DNA of 64,000 nucleotides from CAZTGZ01 sp964613385 (GTDB lineage: Bacteria > Bacteroidota > Bacteroidia > NS11-12g > UBA9320): NCBI GenBank assembly GCA_964613385.1, contig CAZTGZ010000009.1, positions 1 to 64,000 on the forward strand, written 5' to 3'. The notes under the pieces were generated by a model. The model ran no database searches. It was given only the letters and a program-made list of their open reading frames with translations, and was not told the DNA's origin. A program made the translations under genes and the position numbers. Positions 17,929 through 25,950 of this stretch are shown here, piece by piece (position 1 is the first letter of the stretch; each line of letters begins with the position of its first letter).

Positions 17929-18045
17929 ATGAAAGTAACAGCATCCATTAAAAAAAGAAGCGCCGACTGCAAGATTGTACGCAGGAACGGTAAGCTTTAC
18001 GTAATTAACAAAAAGAATCCCAAGTTTAAACAAAGACAAGGATAA
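17929..18045 (+). CDS. rpmJ: 50S ribosomal protein L36 (bL36), zinc-free form
   Basis: A 38-codon gene between infA (8 nt) and rpsM (6 nt), the usual place. The protein reads MKVTASIKKRSADCKIVRR, then NGKLYVINKKNPKFKQRQG. Standard zinc-type L36 has three Cys and a His. Here only Cys14 remains, so this is the zinc-independent version. It is too short for a 60-residue cutoff and easily missed. Confidence 0.96.
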   Translation: MKVTASIKKRSADCKIVRRNGKLYVINKKNPKFKQRQG

Positions 18046-18051
18046 TAGCTT

Positions 18052-18429
18052 ATGGCAAGGATTGCAGGTATTGATTTACCAAGGAACAAAAGGGGCGTAA
18101 TAGGCCTGACGTACATTTACGGAATCGGTAATTCCATGGCTTCCACCATTCTGATGAATGCTGGGGTTGACGAGAACAAAAAAGTTCAGGAGTGGAATGA
18201 TGATGAATTGGCGAACATCCGTAACTTCATTACTTCTCACATCAAAGTAGAAGGTGAATTGAGATCAGAAGTTCAGTTGAACATCAAGCGATTGATGGAT
18301 ATCGGCTGCTACCGTGGATTACGTCATAGAAAAGGGTTACCGGTTAGAGGTCAGAGAACCAAAAACAACTGTAGAACCCGTAAAGGAAAGAGAAAGACGA
18401 TTGCCAACAAGAAGAAGGCAACTAAATAA
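18052..18429 (+). CDS. rpsM: 30S ribosomal protein S13 (uS13)
   Basis: S13 lies in the 30S head and contacts P-site tRNA and the 50S subunit. The 125 residues start ARIAGIDLPRNKRGVIGLTYI and contain GCYRGLRHRKGLPVRGQRTKNN. The basic tail is normal. rpsK follows after 25 nt. Confidence 0.98.
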   Translation: MARIAGIDLPRNKRGVIGLTYIYGIGNSMASTILMNAGVDENKKVQEWNDDELANIRNFITSHIKVEGELRSEVQLNIKRLMDIGCYRGLRHRKGLPVRGQRTKNNCRTRKGKRKTIANKKKATK

Positions 18430-18454
18430 TTCAACGGTATATTAACTTACATAC

Positions 18455-18844
18455 ATGGCAACAGGTAAAAAGGTAACCAAAAAGAGGAAAGTAGTCATTG
18501 ACTCAGTGGGTCAGGTGCATATTAAAGCCTCTTTCAATAATGTGATTGTTTCGGTTTGTAACTCTGCCGGACAGGTAATATCCTGGTCAAGTGCCGGTAA
18601 AATGGGATTCAGAGGTTCAAAAAAGAACACCCCATACGCTGCACAAACCGCGAGTTTTGAATGCGCCAAAATAGCGGCGGATCTCGGCTTAAAGAAAGTG
18701 GATGTTTATGTTAAAGGACCTGGTTCCGGACGTGAATCTGCGATTCGTACCCTTCAAACAGCCGGATTGGAAGTTATGTCAATATTTGATGTGACACCAT
18801 TGCCTCACAATGGATGTCGTCCACCAAAGAAAAGAAGAGTTTAA
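18455..18844 (+). CDS. rpsK: 30S ribosomal protein S11 (uS11)
   Basis: S11 forms the platform of the 30S subunit near the mRNA exit. The 129 residues contain HIKASFNNVIVSVCNSAGQVISW and end in VTPLPHNGCRPPKKRRV, the invariant C-terminus. rpsD follows after 20 nt. Confidence 0.98.
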   Translation: MATGKKVTKKRKVVIDSVGQVHIKASFNNVIVSVCNSAGQVISWSSAGKMGFRGSKKNTPYAAQTASFECAKIAADLGLKKVDVYVKGPGSGRESAIRTLQTAGLEVMSIFDVTPLPHNGCRPPKKRRV

Positions 18845-18864
18845 TCACAAACTGACTAAAATAC

Positions 18865-19467
18865 ATGGCAAGATATAGAGGACCCAAATCCAAAATCGCT
18901 CGTAAATTCCGTGAACCAATTTTTGGACCGGATCGCGTGCTTGAAAAGAAAAACTATCCTCCTGGAATGCATGGAAATTCCAGAAGAAGAGGAAAGAAAA
19001 GTGAATATGCTATCCAGTTGATGGAAAAGCAAAAAGCTAAGTATATTTATGGTGTACTTGAAAAGCAATTCGCTAATCTGTTCGAGAAAGCTGCAAGAAA
19101 ACATGGTATTACCGGTGAGAACCTGCTTAAATTTCTGGAGTCTCGTCTGGATAACACTGTCTTCAGATTGGGTATTGGAAAAACCAGAAGCGCAGCTCGC
19201 CAGTTGGTAAGCCACAAGCACATCAAAGTGAATGGTGAAGTTGTAAATATTCCATCGTATCAGTTAAAACCTGGTGATGTGATCGAGGTTCGTGAAAAGA
19301 GTAAGTCTCTGGAAGCTATCACTACTTCATTAACCGTTCGTAAAAACTTTGGCTGGCTGGATTGGAATCAAAGCGATTTCCGTGGAACTTTTTTGAATTA
19401 TCCGGTAAGAGATGAAATACCAGAGAATATCAAAGAACAGCTGATCGTTGAATTGTACTCTAAATAA
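18865..19467 (+). CDS. rpsD: 30S ribosomal protein S4 (uS4), zinc-free form
   Basis: S4 initiates 30S assembly and influences accuracy. The 200 residues start ARYRGPKSKIARKFREPIFG and carry an S4 RNA-binding domain around residues 91-155 (LESRLDNTVFRLGIGKTRSAARQ). The N-terminal four-cysteine zinc site of some S4 proteins is missing, as there is no cysteine in the protein. rpoA follows after 21 nt. Confidence 0.98.
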   Translation: MARYRGPKSKIARKFREPIFGPDRVLEKKNYPPGMHGNSRRRGKKSEYAIQLMEKQKAKYIYGVLEKQFANLFEKAARKHGITGENLLKFLESRLDNTVFRLGIGKTRSAARQLVSHKHIKVNGEVVNIPSYQLKPGDVIEVREKSKSLEAITTSLTVRKNFGWLDWNQSDFRGTFLNYPVRDEIPENIKEQLIVELYSK

Positions 19468-19488
19468 TCATTAATTAATCAAGAAATT

Positions 19489-20481
19489 ATGGCCATACTG
19501 AACTTTCAGAAGCCCGATAAAGTTATTATGCACAAAGAGACCAACAATTACGGTCTTTTTGAATTCTCACCTTTGGAGCGCGGTTATGGTATTACCATTG
19601 GTAACGCTATGAGACGTGTTTTGCTCTCATCTTTAGAAGGGTATGCAATTTCTACCATTCGCATTCCTGGTGTTGACCATGAATTCAGTGGTATTAAAGG
19701 TGTGATAGAAGATGTTACTGAAATCATCCTGAATTTAAAGCAAGTGCGCTTTAAGAAGATTGGCGATATTCAGGAAGGAGAGAAAATCTATATTTCTGTA
19801 AAAGGTAAAGAGCAGTTTCTGGCTTCAGATATCGCGAGATTTACCAATGCATTTGAAGTTCTGAACGGTGACCTTGTGGTTTGCAATATGGAACCATTTG
19901 TGAATCTTGAAATTGAAATTACCGTAGATAAAGGCCGTGGTTATGTACCCGCTGATGAGAATATCCCTTCGGATGCTCCAATCGGACTGATAGCCATTGA
20001 CTCCATCTATACACCTGTTAGAAATGTTAGATTTAAAGTTGAAGATTTCAGGGTTGAACAAAGAACGGATTATGAAAAGTTGATTTTCGAAGTGGAAACC
20101 GACGGCTCTGTACATCCGGAAGATGCCTTGAAAGAAGCTGCCAAAATTATGATTCAACATTTGGTGCTCTTCTCTGATGAAAGCATTTTGCTCGATAGTC
20201 AGGTGAAACCAAAGAGCGCAGAAGTTGATGAGAATATTTTGCATATGCGCAAACTTCTCAAAACTTCATTGGCAGATCTCGATTTATCAGTAAGAGCATA
20301 CAATTGCTTAAAAGCTGCAGAAATTCGCACTTTGGGCGAATTGGTGAGCTTCCATATCGAAGATCTGTTGAAATTCAGAAACTTTGGTAAGAAATCTCTA
20401 ACGGAATTAGAAGAATTTGTACGCGAAAAAGGATTGAATTTCGGTATGGATGTATCTAAATATAATCTTGACGACGAATAA
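19489..20481 (+). CDS. rpoA: RNA polymerase subunit alpha
   Basis: The alpha dimer is the assembly platform for RNA polymerase, and its C-terminal domain contacts UP elements and activators. The 330 residues include the N-terminal dimer domain (ERGYGITIGNAMRRVLLSS) and, after residue ~250, the helix-hairpin-helix C-terminal domain SVRAYNCLKAAEIRTLGEL with FGKKSLTELEEF. The acidic end NLDDE is unremarkable. It precedes rplQ by 12 nt. Confidence 0.98.
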   Translation: MAILNFQKPDKVIMHKETNNYGLFEFSPLERGYGITIGNAMRRVLLSSLEGYAISTIRIPGVDHEFSGIKGVIEDVTEIILNLKQVRFKKIGDIQEGEKIYISVKGKEQFLASDIARFTNAFEVLNGDLVVCNMEPFVNLEIEITVDKGRGYVPADENIPSDAPIGLIAIDSIYTPVRNVRFKVEDFRVEQRTDYEKLIFEVETDGSVHPEDALKEAAKIMIQHLVLFSDESILLDSQVKPKSAEVDENILHMRKLLKTSLADLDLSVRAYNCLKAAEIRTLGELVSFHIEDLLKFRNFGKKSLTELEEFVREKGLNFGMDVSKYNLDDE

Positions 20482-20493
20482 TAGAAAGCGAGC

Positions 20494-21291
20494 ATGAGAC
20501 ACGGAAATAAGGTAAATGCCCTTGGGCGTAAAGCAGCTCACAGACAGGCGCTTCTTTCAAATATGGCCAGTTCCCTGATTCTTCATAAAAGAATCTTTAC
20601 AACGGTAGCGAAAGCCAAAGAATTAAAGAAGTATTTTGAGCCTCTGGTGACCAAAGGAAAAAGTGATAACACACATTCACGTAGGGTTGTATTCAGCTAT
20701 CTTCAAAACAAAGAAGCAGTGAAAGAACTGTTTACCGTTGTTGCAGATAAAGTTGGTGACAGACCGGGAGGTTATACCCGCATTTTGAAAACACATTCAC
20801 GTTTGGGTGACAATGCCGAAATGTGTATGATGGAATTGGTTGACTTTAATGATTTGATGCTGGAAGCGAAAGCGGATAGCGGAAAAGGAAAGTCTGCTAA
20901 AAAACGCACCAGAAGAGGAAGCAAGAAAGTTGAAGCGGCGGCAGCTGCTCCGGCTCCTAAGAAGGAAACAAAAGAAGTTGCAGCAGAAACGGTTGCGGAA
21001 GTAATCGAAGAGGCTATTGAAGCTCCGGCAACTGAGGATCTTACCATCATCGAAGGTATAGGACCCAAAATTGCTGAAGTTTTAAATGCTGCCGGTATTA
21101 CCACTTTTGCAACATTGGCTGGAACATCTGCTGAGCAAATTCGTGAAATTCTGGATCAGGCAGATGGAAACTTTGCTGCTCATGACCCGGGAACCTGGCC
21201 CGAACAAGCCGCCATGGCAGCTGAAGGACGCATGGAGGAATTGAAAACCTGGCAGGATGAACTCAAAGGAGGAAAAGAAACTCAAGAATAA
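20494..21291 (+). CDS. rplQ: 50S ribosomal protein L17 with C-terminal helix-hairpin-helix extension
   Basis: Residues 1-125 are a normal bL17 (MRHGNKVNALGRKAAHRQAL, then KAKELKKYFEPLVT). A basic, then Ala/Glu/Pro-rich linker follows (126-180). Residues 181-265 are an added domain: LTIIEGIGPKIAEVLNAAGI is a helix-hairpin-helix with the GIGPK turn, followed by AAHDPGTWPEQAAMAAEGR and a short helix. From memory the same domain is attached to L21 in some Bacteroidota. The total of 265 residues is about twice the usual L17 length. No stop or frameshift separates the parts, and the gene ends at a terminator. The domain's role is unknown; nucleic-acid binding is the obvious guess. Confidence 0.95.
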   Translation: MRHGNKVNALGRKAAHRQALLSNMASSLILHKRIFTTVAKAKELKKYFEPLVTKGKSDNTHSRRVVFSYLQNKEAVKELFTVVADKVGDRPGGYTRILKTHSRLGDNAEMCMMELVDFNDLMLEAKADSGKGKSAKKRTRRGSKKVEAAAAAPAPKKETKEVAAETVAEVIEEAIEAPATEDLTIIEGIGPKIAEVLNAAGITTFATLAGTSAEQIREILDQADGNFAAHDPGTWPEQAAMAAEGRMEELKTWQDELKGGKETQE

Positions 21292-21294
21292 CTG

Positions 21295-21320
21295 AAGCCC
21301 CGGATTGGGGCTTTTTTTTT
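21295..21320 (+). terminator. Rho-independent terminator of the ribosomal superoperon
   Basis: AAGCCCC and GGGGCTT pair around a five-base loop and run into nine or more T residues, four bases after the rplQ stop. This closes the transcript that begins at 4255. Confidence 0.92.
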
Positions 21321-21331
21321 AGTATTTTGGG

Positions 21332-21362
21332 TTGCCCATAACCCGTACATTTTTCATATTTG
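21332..21362 (+). promoter_or_regulatory. Candidate promoter of hppD
   Basis: TTG at 21332-21334, 20 bases, then CATATTTG at 21355-21362. This matches TTG-N19/20-TAnnTTTG with one mismatch (C for the first T). It sits directly after the ribosomal terminator and 16 nt before the hppD ATG. Confidence 0.45.
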
Positions 21363-21378
21363 AAATAAAATAAATTGT

Positions 21379-22503
21379 ATGTCAGTATCTGAAATGCCAA
21401 CAACTGCCAGTCAAGTAGATTTCTTACCATTAAATGGAACCGATCATATCGAATTTTATGTCGGTAATGCCAAACAAAGCGCTTATTATTATCAAGCCGC
21501 CTGGGGATATGAATTGATCGCTTATGCGGGACCGGAAACCGGTATCCGCGATCGCGCATCTTATGTGTTGAAGCAAGGAAAGATCACCATAGTTTTAACC
21601 ACAGCCCTTCATCCGGACCATGAAATCTCGCAACATGTCAAATTGCATGGTGATGGCGTAAAATTCCTCAGTTTGTGGGTTGACGATGCTGCAGAATCAT
21701 TTAAGCAAACCACTTCACGTGGAGCTCGTCCCTTTATGGAGCCAACCGTATTAAAAGATGAACATGGCGAGGTAGTAATTTCAGCAATTTATACCTACGG
21801 AGAAACGGTACATAGATTTGTAGAAAGAAAGAATTATCAGGGATCTTTCTTACCTGGTTTTAAAGCCCCATCTGCCAAACTGAAAGTTGAACCCGTTGGG
21901 CTCCTGCATGTGGACCATTGCGTTGGAAATGTTGAATTAGGCGGGATGAATAAATGGGTGGACTTCTATGAGAATGTGATGGGCTTTAAACTTCTATTGA
22001 CGTTTGATGATAAGGATATTTCAACGGAATATTCCGCCTTGATGTCAAAAGTGGTTTCTAATGGAAATGGTTATGTAAAATTTCCGATTAACGAACCCGC
22101 CGAAGGAAGAAAAAAGTCTCAAATTGAAGAATATCTCGACTTCTATCATGGACCCGGGGTACAGCACATAGCTGTTGCAACGTATGATATAATTCACACG
22201 GTTACAGAATTGCGCAAAAGAGGCATCGAATTTTTATATGTACCTGAAACATATTATGATGATATTCCGGAAAGGGTAGGAGAAATTGAAGAGGATCTGG
22301 AACAATTAAAGGCACTCAATATTCTCATTGACCGGGATGAAGACGGTTACTTATTGCAGTTGTTTACCAAACCGGTCGAAGATAGACCTACGCTGTTCTA
22401 TGAAATTATCCAGCGCAAGGGTGCCAAATCTTTTGGTAAAGGCAATTTTAAAGCGCTATTTGAAAGTATAGAGAGAGAACAGGAACTACGAGGGAATTTG
22501 TGA
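21379..22503 (+). CDS. hppD: 4-hydroxyphenylpyruvate dioxygenase
   Basis: This Fe(II) enzyme converts 4-hydroxyphenylpyruvate to homogentisate in tyrosine breakdown. The 374 residues form two glyoxalase-like halves. The iron ligands are visible as His180 (LLHVDHCVGNVE), His263 (GVQHIAVATYDI) and Glu342 (LFYEIIQRKG). The C-terminal region also keeps SFGKGNFKALFESIEREQ, typical of the family. Neighbours do not include hmgA or other tyrosine-catabolic genes, so it stands alone, with its own promoter after the ribosomal terminator. Homogentisate could also feed pigment formation, but nothing here shows that. Confidence 0.96.
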   Translation: MSVSEMPTTASQVDFLPLNGTDHIEFYVGNAKQSAYYYQAAWGYELIAYAGPETGIRDRASYVLKQGKITIVLTTALHPDHEISQHVKLHGDGVKFLSLWVDDAAESFKQTTSRGARPFMEPTVLKDEHGEVVISAIYTYGETVHRFVERKNYQGSFLPGFKAPSAKLKVEPVGLLHVDHCVGNVELGGMNKWVDFYENVMGFKLLLTFDDKDISTEYSALMSKVVSNGNGYVKFPINEPAEGRKKSQIEEYLDFYHGPGVQHIAVATYDIIHTVTELRKRGIEFLYVPETYYDDIPERVGEIEEDLEQLKALNILIDRDEDGYLLQLFTKPVEDRPTLFYEIIQRKGAKSFGKGNFKALFESIEREQELRGNL

Positions 22504-22591
22504 TTTAATGTCCAGCAGATTAGGCATTTACGTGTATAAGTAGATTGCCAATCTAAGCAGTGAACATGTTGCTTTGCAAAAGCGAAACGAC

Positions 22592-23173
22592 ATGAAACAT
22601 TTTTTTCTTTTAGCCTTTTTTCTCCAGGCGATCAGTGCACTGGCCCAGGGAGATGAAGCCTTTAATCATTTGGTACAATACAGAATTCCGGAGATTGCAT
22701 TGTTAGATATTGAAACGGACGCGGGAAGCACAGATGTTTTGCTGGGATTGGTACAACCGAATAATGCGGGCAGTACCATCACCTTCGAAGACCAACCTGT
22801 TGACAATCTATGGCTTAATTATACTTCGGTAATCAACTCATTCCCACTCTCTTTAGATAAAAAAAGAAATATCACAGTTAAAGTGGGGTCAGGTTCTATT
22901 CCCAATGGTATCATTCTCAGAGTTAGAGCATTAGCCGCAACCAATTATGGGTCCGGAACTAAAGGGATAAGCAATGGCTGGATAAATGTGAGCACGACCG
23001 ACCAGATCATCGTCAAGAATATTAAAAGTGCGTATACAGGAAATGGTGCAGGAAAAGGCCACAACCTGCAACTCCGCATCAATCTCCTGAACGGGGGAAA
23101 TCAATTTCAACTACTGGATGCCAATCAGGACAATACGGAAATTACCCTGATTTATACGATTTCAGACAATTAA
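22592..23173 (+). CDS. Small secreted protein of unknown function
   Basis: I do not recognise the family with certainty. The ATG at 22592 gives 193 residues with a clear Sec signal peptide (MKHFFLLAFFLQAISALAQG). An in-frame TTG at 22574 would only place charged residues before it. The mature part is rich in beta-strand residues, Gly, Asn and Thr, has no cysteine, and ends in alternating hydrophobics (EITLIYTISDN), so a beta-sandwich in the periplasm or on the surface is likely. It has no T9SS sorting domain. It stands alone between hppD and a convergent operon. A pilin-like or WxL-like fold is possible but unproven. Confidence 0.6.
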   Translation: MKHFFLLAFFLQAISALAQGDEAFNHLVQYRIPEIALLDIETDAGSTDVLLGLVQPNNAGSTITFEDQPVDNLWLNYTSVINSFPLSLDKKRNITVKVGSGSIPNGIILRVRALAATNYGSGTKGISNGWINVSTTDQIIVKNIKSAYTGNGAGKGHNLQLRINLLNGGNQFQLLDANQDNTEITLIYTISDN

Positions 23174-23174
23174 A

Positions 23175-23510
23175 CTACTTTATAGGGGTTCCGTTAATAA
23201 CTGGTCGTTCCGGCTGCAATAGAACCACATTATTGCCATCTGACGTACAGCCTAAAATTAAACACTCGCTGATAAAATTGGCAATCTGTTTTTGTCCCGG
23301 ATTTACCAAAGCGATTACTTGTTTGCCGATGAGTTCATTGACTTGATAGAGGTCGGTAATGCGAGCTGATGTTTTTTTGATTCCTAATTCCCCAAAATCG
23401 ATCCATACTTTGAAACTGGGATTGCGCGCCTCCGGGAAAGCTTCCATTTTGATGACGGTGCCACAACGAATGTCCAGCAAATCAAATGCTTCCCCTGCTT
23501 CAGTTTTCAT
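23175..23510 (-). CDS. csaA: CsaA-type tRNA-binding-domain protein
   Basis: The 111 residues are a single EMAP/tRNA-binding OB fold. They start FDLLDIRCGTVIKMEAFPEARNPSFKVWIDFG, with KKTSARIT after it and GCTSDGNNVVLLQPERPV at the C-terminus. CsaA is a small dimeric protein described as an export-related chaperone in Bacillus and able to bind tRNA. It lies 10 nt after the ArsC-like gene, so the two are probably one transcript. It converges on the secreted-protein gene, with one base between the stops. Confidence 0.9.
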   Translation of the reverse strand: MKTEAGEAFDLLDIRCGTVIKMEAFPEARNPSFKVWIDFGELGIKKTSARITDLYQVNELIGKQVIALVNPGQKQIANFISECLILGCTSDGNNVVLLQPERPVINGTPIK

Positions 23511-23520
23511 GAATGCGAAG

Positions 23521-23886
23521 CTAAAGCAATTTTAGAATGTCAGAAGGATTGTCTAAGAACATCACTCTTTTGCCCCGAATGGCTATAGGGCTTCGTATTA
23601 ACCAAGGGTTTCGGATAACAATGTTCAACCAATCCTCATCAACAAAATCACGACCTTTCAAATTTTCCTGATAGTAAGGTTTGGATTTATCCAATAGATC
23701 CTTGGGCTTTTTGCCTAACATCAACAACCACTCCTTCCATTGGGTTTGGGTTCTGATGGAATTATTGAATTCGAAATGACTAACCCTGCGTGCAATTCCT
23801 AAAGCATATGCAAGCGCTTTTTTTGCTTTTGAACAACCGGGATTGTGAAGCAATACAATCTCTTCATTGGTAAAATTCTTGTGCAT
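23521..23886 (-). CDS. ArsC/Spx-family thioredoxin-fold protein
   Basis: The 121 residues have the ArsC fold: a first strand with VLLHNPGCSKAKKALAYAL (a single active-site Cys), and later NPWLIRSPIAIRGKRVMFLDNP, where ArsC has the conserved Arg-Pro segment. Family members reduce arsenate with glutathione or a similar thiol, but many are uncharacterised YffB-like proteins. No ars genes are nearby, so arsenate is not a safe substrate. Bacillithiol is the likely cell thiol, as bshB1 and bshC are in this window. The leader has a 6-bp hairpin two bases before the ATG. Confidence 0.82.
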   Translation of the reverse strand: MHKNFTNEEIVLLHNPGCSKAKKALAYALGIARRVSHFEFNNSIRTQTQWKEWLLMLGKKPKDLLDKSKPYYQENLKGRDFVDEDWLNIVIRNPWLIRSPIAIRGKRVMFLDNPSDILKLL

Positions 23887-23887
23887 A

Positions 23888-23905
23888 AGCGTCTATTTTG
23901 ACGCT
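23888..23905 (-). other. Leader hairpin just before the ArsC-like start codon
   Basis: AGCGTC and GACGCT pair perfectly around a six-base A/T loop, ending two bases before the ATG (23886). There is no T tract, so it is not an obvious terminator. It may reduce translation initiation of the arsC-like/csaA mRNA. Confidence 0.4.
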
Positions 23906-24006
23906 AAGATAGCAGAAAATGACAAAAAACAAACATTTTGTCTGAGAAAATTATTTCTTAAGTGCGCTTGTCTAAAGAATTTATTGGAGATGAATTTTAA
24001 TTTCTG

Positions 24007-24783
24007 CTAGAATTGTTTTCCGGTTTTCAAAGGGTCTTTTAAATCAATCCAATATATGGAGACAGGCTCATCGGTTTCAATGGTTCCATTGCGATTAGAA
24101 TCAACATGATTAAATACGAAAAGAACATCATTTTCTGAGTCATACTCTGATTTGTAAGCCGAAAGATTTTCCTGGAACATTGTTTTTACTTTTTGCCCCT
24201 CTTCATTGAATAGGAACATTCGTCTCAAATCTTTGGCATTGATAAACCCATCTTTGTTTGTATCTTCATTATAGGCAGAAACCATGAAATATTTCCGATT
24301 TACCGGTTCAAAATTTAGTGTGTCTTCTATTTGGGAAGGCAGATACAGATTTTTAATCAAAACGGGTTTTTCGAATATATGATGAGCCTTATCAATACTA
24401 AATTGATAGAAGGATAGATTGACCATGTTAAAACCATAGATGATTTGAAATCCGGGAATAATATGTTGATTCCAGTTATTTCCAACTGGATATTCATACT
24501 CATCACTGAAGTAGGAATAATGATCGCCTATATATGATCTTGTTCTGTCTTTATTGTAGTTTACTTTGTATAGGGTGGTTATTCTTAAATCTTTGTTCGC
24601 AGTTATTAATACGCTTCCGGGTCTAATTTCAAGTTTATTCCCCAAGCCTTCAATTTCAGCCATGTTTTCCGATTCAGATTCGGATTCAACCTGAAAGCCT
24701 TTTTCATAGGTTTGCTTTTTCTTGCATCCAAAGAAAATTTCAATAAAAATACCGAGAACAAGAAGTTTCAAATAATACGACAT
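24007..24783 (-). CDS. EF-hand lipoprotein of unknown function
   Basis: The 258 residues begin with a lipoprotein signal (hydrophobic stretch ending FFGC, Cys20) followed by Lys/Glu-rich sequence. Two calcium-binding loops are canonical: DTNKDGFINAKD, followed by LRRMFLF, and DSNRNGTIETDE near the C-terminus, spaced like a dockerin or EF-hand pair. The region between has PVNRKYFMVSAYNEDT. I do not recognise a catalytic domain. It begins directly at the end of the upstream M42 peptidase gene with no gap, so they are co-transcribed, although one is cytosolic by prediction and the other membrane-anchored. Confidence 0.75.
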   Translation of the reverse strand: MSYYLKLLVLGIFIEIFFGCKKKQTYEKGFQVESESESENMAEIEGLGNKLEIRPGSVLITANKDLRITTLYKVNYNKDRTRSYIGDHYSYFSDEYEYPVGNNWNQHIIPGFQIIYGFNMVNLSFYQFSIDKAHHIFEKPVLIKNLYLPSQIEDTLNFEPVNRKYFMVSAYNEDTNKDGFINAKDLRRMFLFNEEGQKVKTMFQENLSAYKSEYDSENDVLFVFNHVDSNRNGTIETDEPVSIYWIDLKDPLKTGKQF

Positions 24784-25854
24784 CTATTTAATATATCTAA
24801 AATCTTCACCGCTCTTAATTTTTAGCAAGACCTCATACATCAATTGAATGACCTGTTCAATGTCTTTTTTATGAACAGTTTCTACTGTGGTATGCATATA
24901 TCTCAAAGGTAAAGAAATTAATGCGGAAGCTACACCTTCTGCACTAAAAGCAAAGGCGTCTGTATCTGTACCGGTGGCTCTGGAAACTGCGGCTCTCTGA
25001 AAGGGAATTTTCTTTTTTTCTGCGGTTTCAATGATGCGCTTGAGCAAGTTGTTTTGAACAGCCGGACCATAGGTTAAAACCGGCCCTCCACCACACTTGG
25101 TCTCACCTTGTTCAACCTTATTATACATCGGAGCTGTCGTGTCATGGGTTACATCCGTCACAATGGCTACATCCGGTTTTAATCGACGCGAAATCATCTC
25201 AGCGCCCCGCAGACCAATTTCCTCCTGCACCGAATTCACTACGTAAAGTGTATAAGGAAGCTGATTCTTACCTTCTTTTAACATTCTGGCAACTTCAGCG
25301 ATCATAAACCCGCCCATTCGGTTATCCAAAGCCCTTCCGGTGATAAAGTTTTCACCCAACTCCATTACATCTGCTTCAAATGTGGCAACCGTACCTACAT
25401 GAATGCCCATTTTTTCTACTTCTTCGCGACTGGATGCCCCTACATCAATAAAGATTTTTTTAACACTGGGCGCTTCATCTTTACTGATGTCTCTGACATG
25501 GATTGCCGGCCATCCAAATACACCTTTTACTTTCCCTTTATCCGTGTGCAGAATTACACGCATGGAAGGCGCAATTAAGGCATCTGAACCTCCGTTGCGT
25601 ATTACATAAATATATCCTTCCGGACTGATATAGTTGACAAACCAGGAAATTTCATCCGCATGAGCTTCGATTACAACTTTGTATGGTTTGCCCGGATTTA
25701 TCACGCCAACAGCTGTTCCATAGGTGTCGATAATATATTCGTCGATGTATGGTTTTAAATAATCAAGCCAAATCTGTTGACCACTGCTTTCAAAACCGGT
25801 AGGTGAATTGTTGTTTAAATACTTTTCAAGGAATTTTTTACTCTCTTTTCGCAT
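24784..25854 (-). CDS. M42 family metallo-aminopeptidase
   Basis: This di-metal aminopeptidase or endoglucanase-type enzyme of clan MH is probably cytosolic, as no signal is seen. The 356 residues have the metal and catalytic motifs EAHADEIS, GRALDNRMGG, NSVQEEIGLRGA (catalytic Glu pair), TDVTHDT and, near the end, MHTTVETVHKKD. They also have the TGTDTDAFAFS block. Members form large tetrahedral 12-mers that digest peptides released by the proteasome or other proteases. It is followed without a gap by the EF-hand lipoprotein gene on the same strand. Start MRKESKKFLEKYL is at 25854. Confidence 0.93.
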   Translation of the reverse strand: MRKESKKFLEKYLNNNSPTGFESSGQQIWLDYLKPYIDEYIIDTYGTAVGVINPGKPYKVVIEAHADEISWFVNYISPEGYIYVIRNGGSDALIAPSMRVILHTDKGKVKGVFGWPAIHVRDISKDEAPSVKKIFIDVGASSREEVEKMGIHVGTVATFEADVMELGENFITGRALDNRMGGFMIAEVARMLKEGKNQLPYTLYVVNSVQEEIGLRGAEMISRRLKPDVAIVTDVTHDTTAPMYNKVEQGETKCGGGPVLTYGPAVQNNLLKRIIETAEKKKIPFQRAAVSRATGTDTDAFAFSAEGVASALISLPLRYMHTTVETVHKKDIEQVIQLMYEVLLKIKSGEDFRYIK

Positions 25855-25905
25855 TCAACAAATTTATAAAGTGTTGAGAAATTAAAAGAGCCGGAATCAT
25901 AAGTA

Positions 25906-25944
25906 AAAGAGGTGTTTATACACAATTTGTACAAACACCTCTTT
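25906..25944 (-). terminator. Terminator of the efflux operon
   Basis: A perfect 12-bp inverted repeat (AAAGAGGTGTTT with AAACACCTCTTT) that extends inward through TACA/TGTA around AATTG. On the minus strand it ends in TTTTACTT, six bases after the pump stop codon. It contains the 9-mer TTATACACA, which I regard as chance. Confidence 0.8.
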
Positions 25945-25950
25945 GGTTTA

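Noticed and set aside
25917..25925. TTATACACA, a DnaA-box-like 9-mer
   Set aside because: Single copy inside a terminator hairpin, no cluster; chance is likely.
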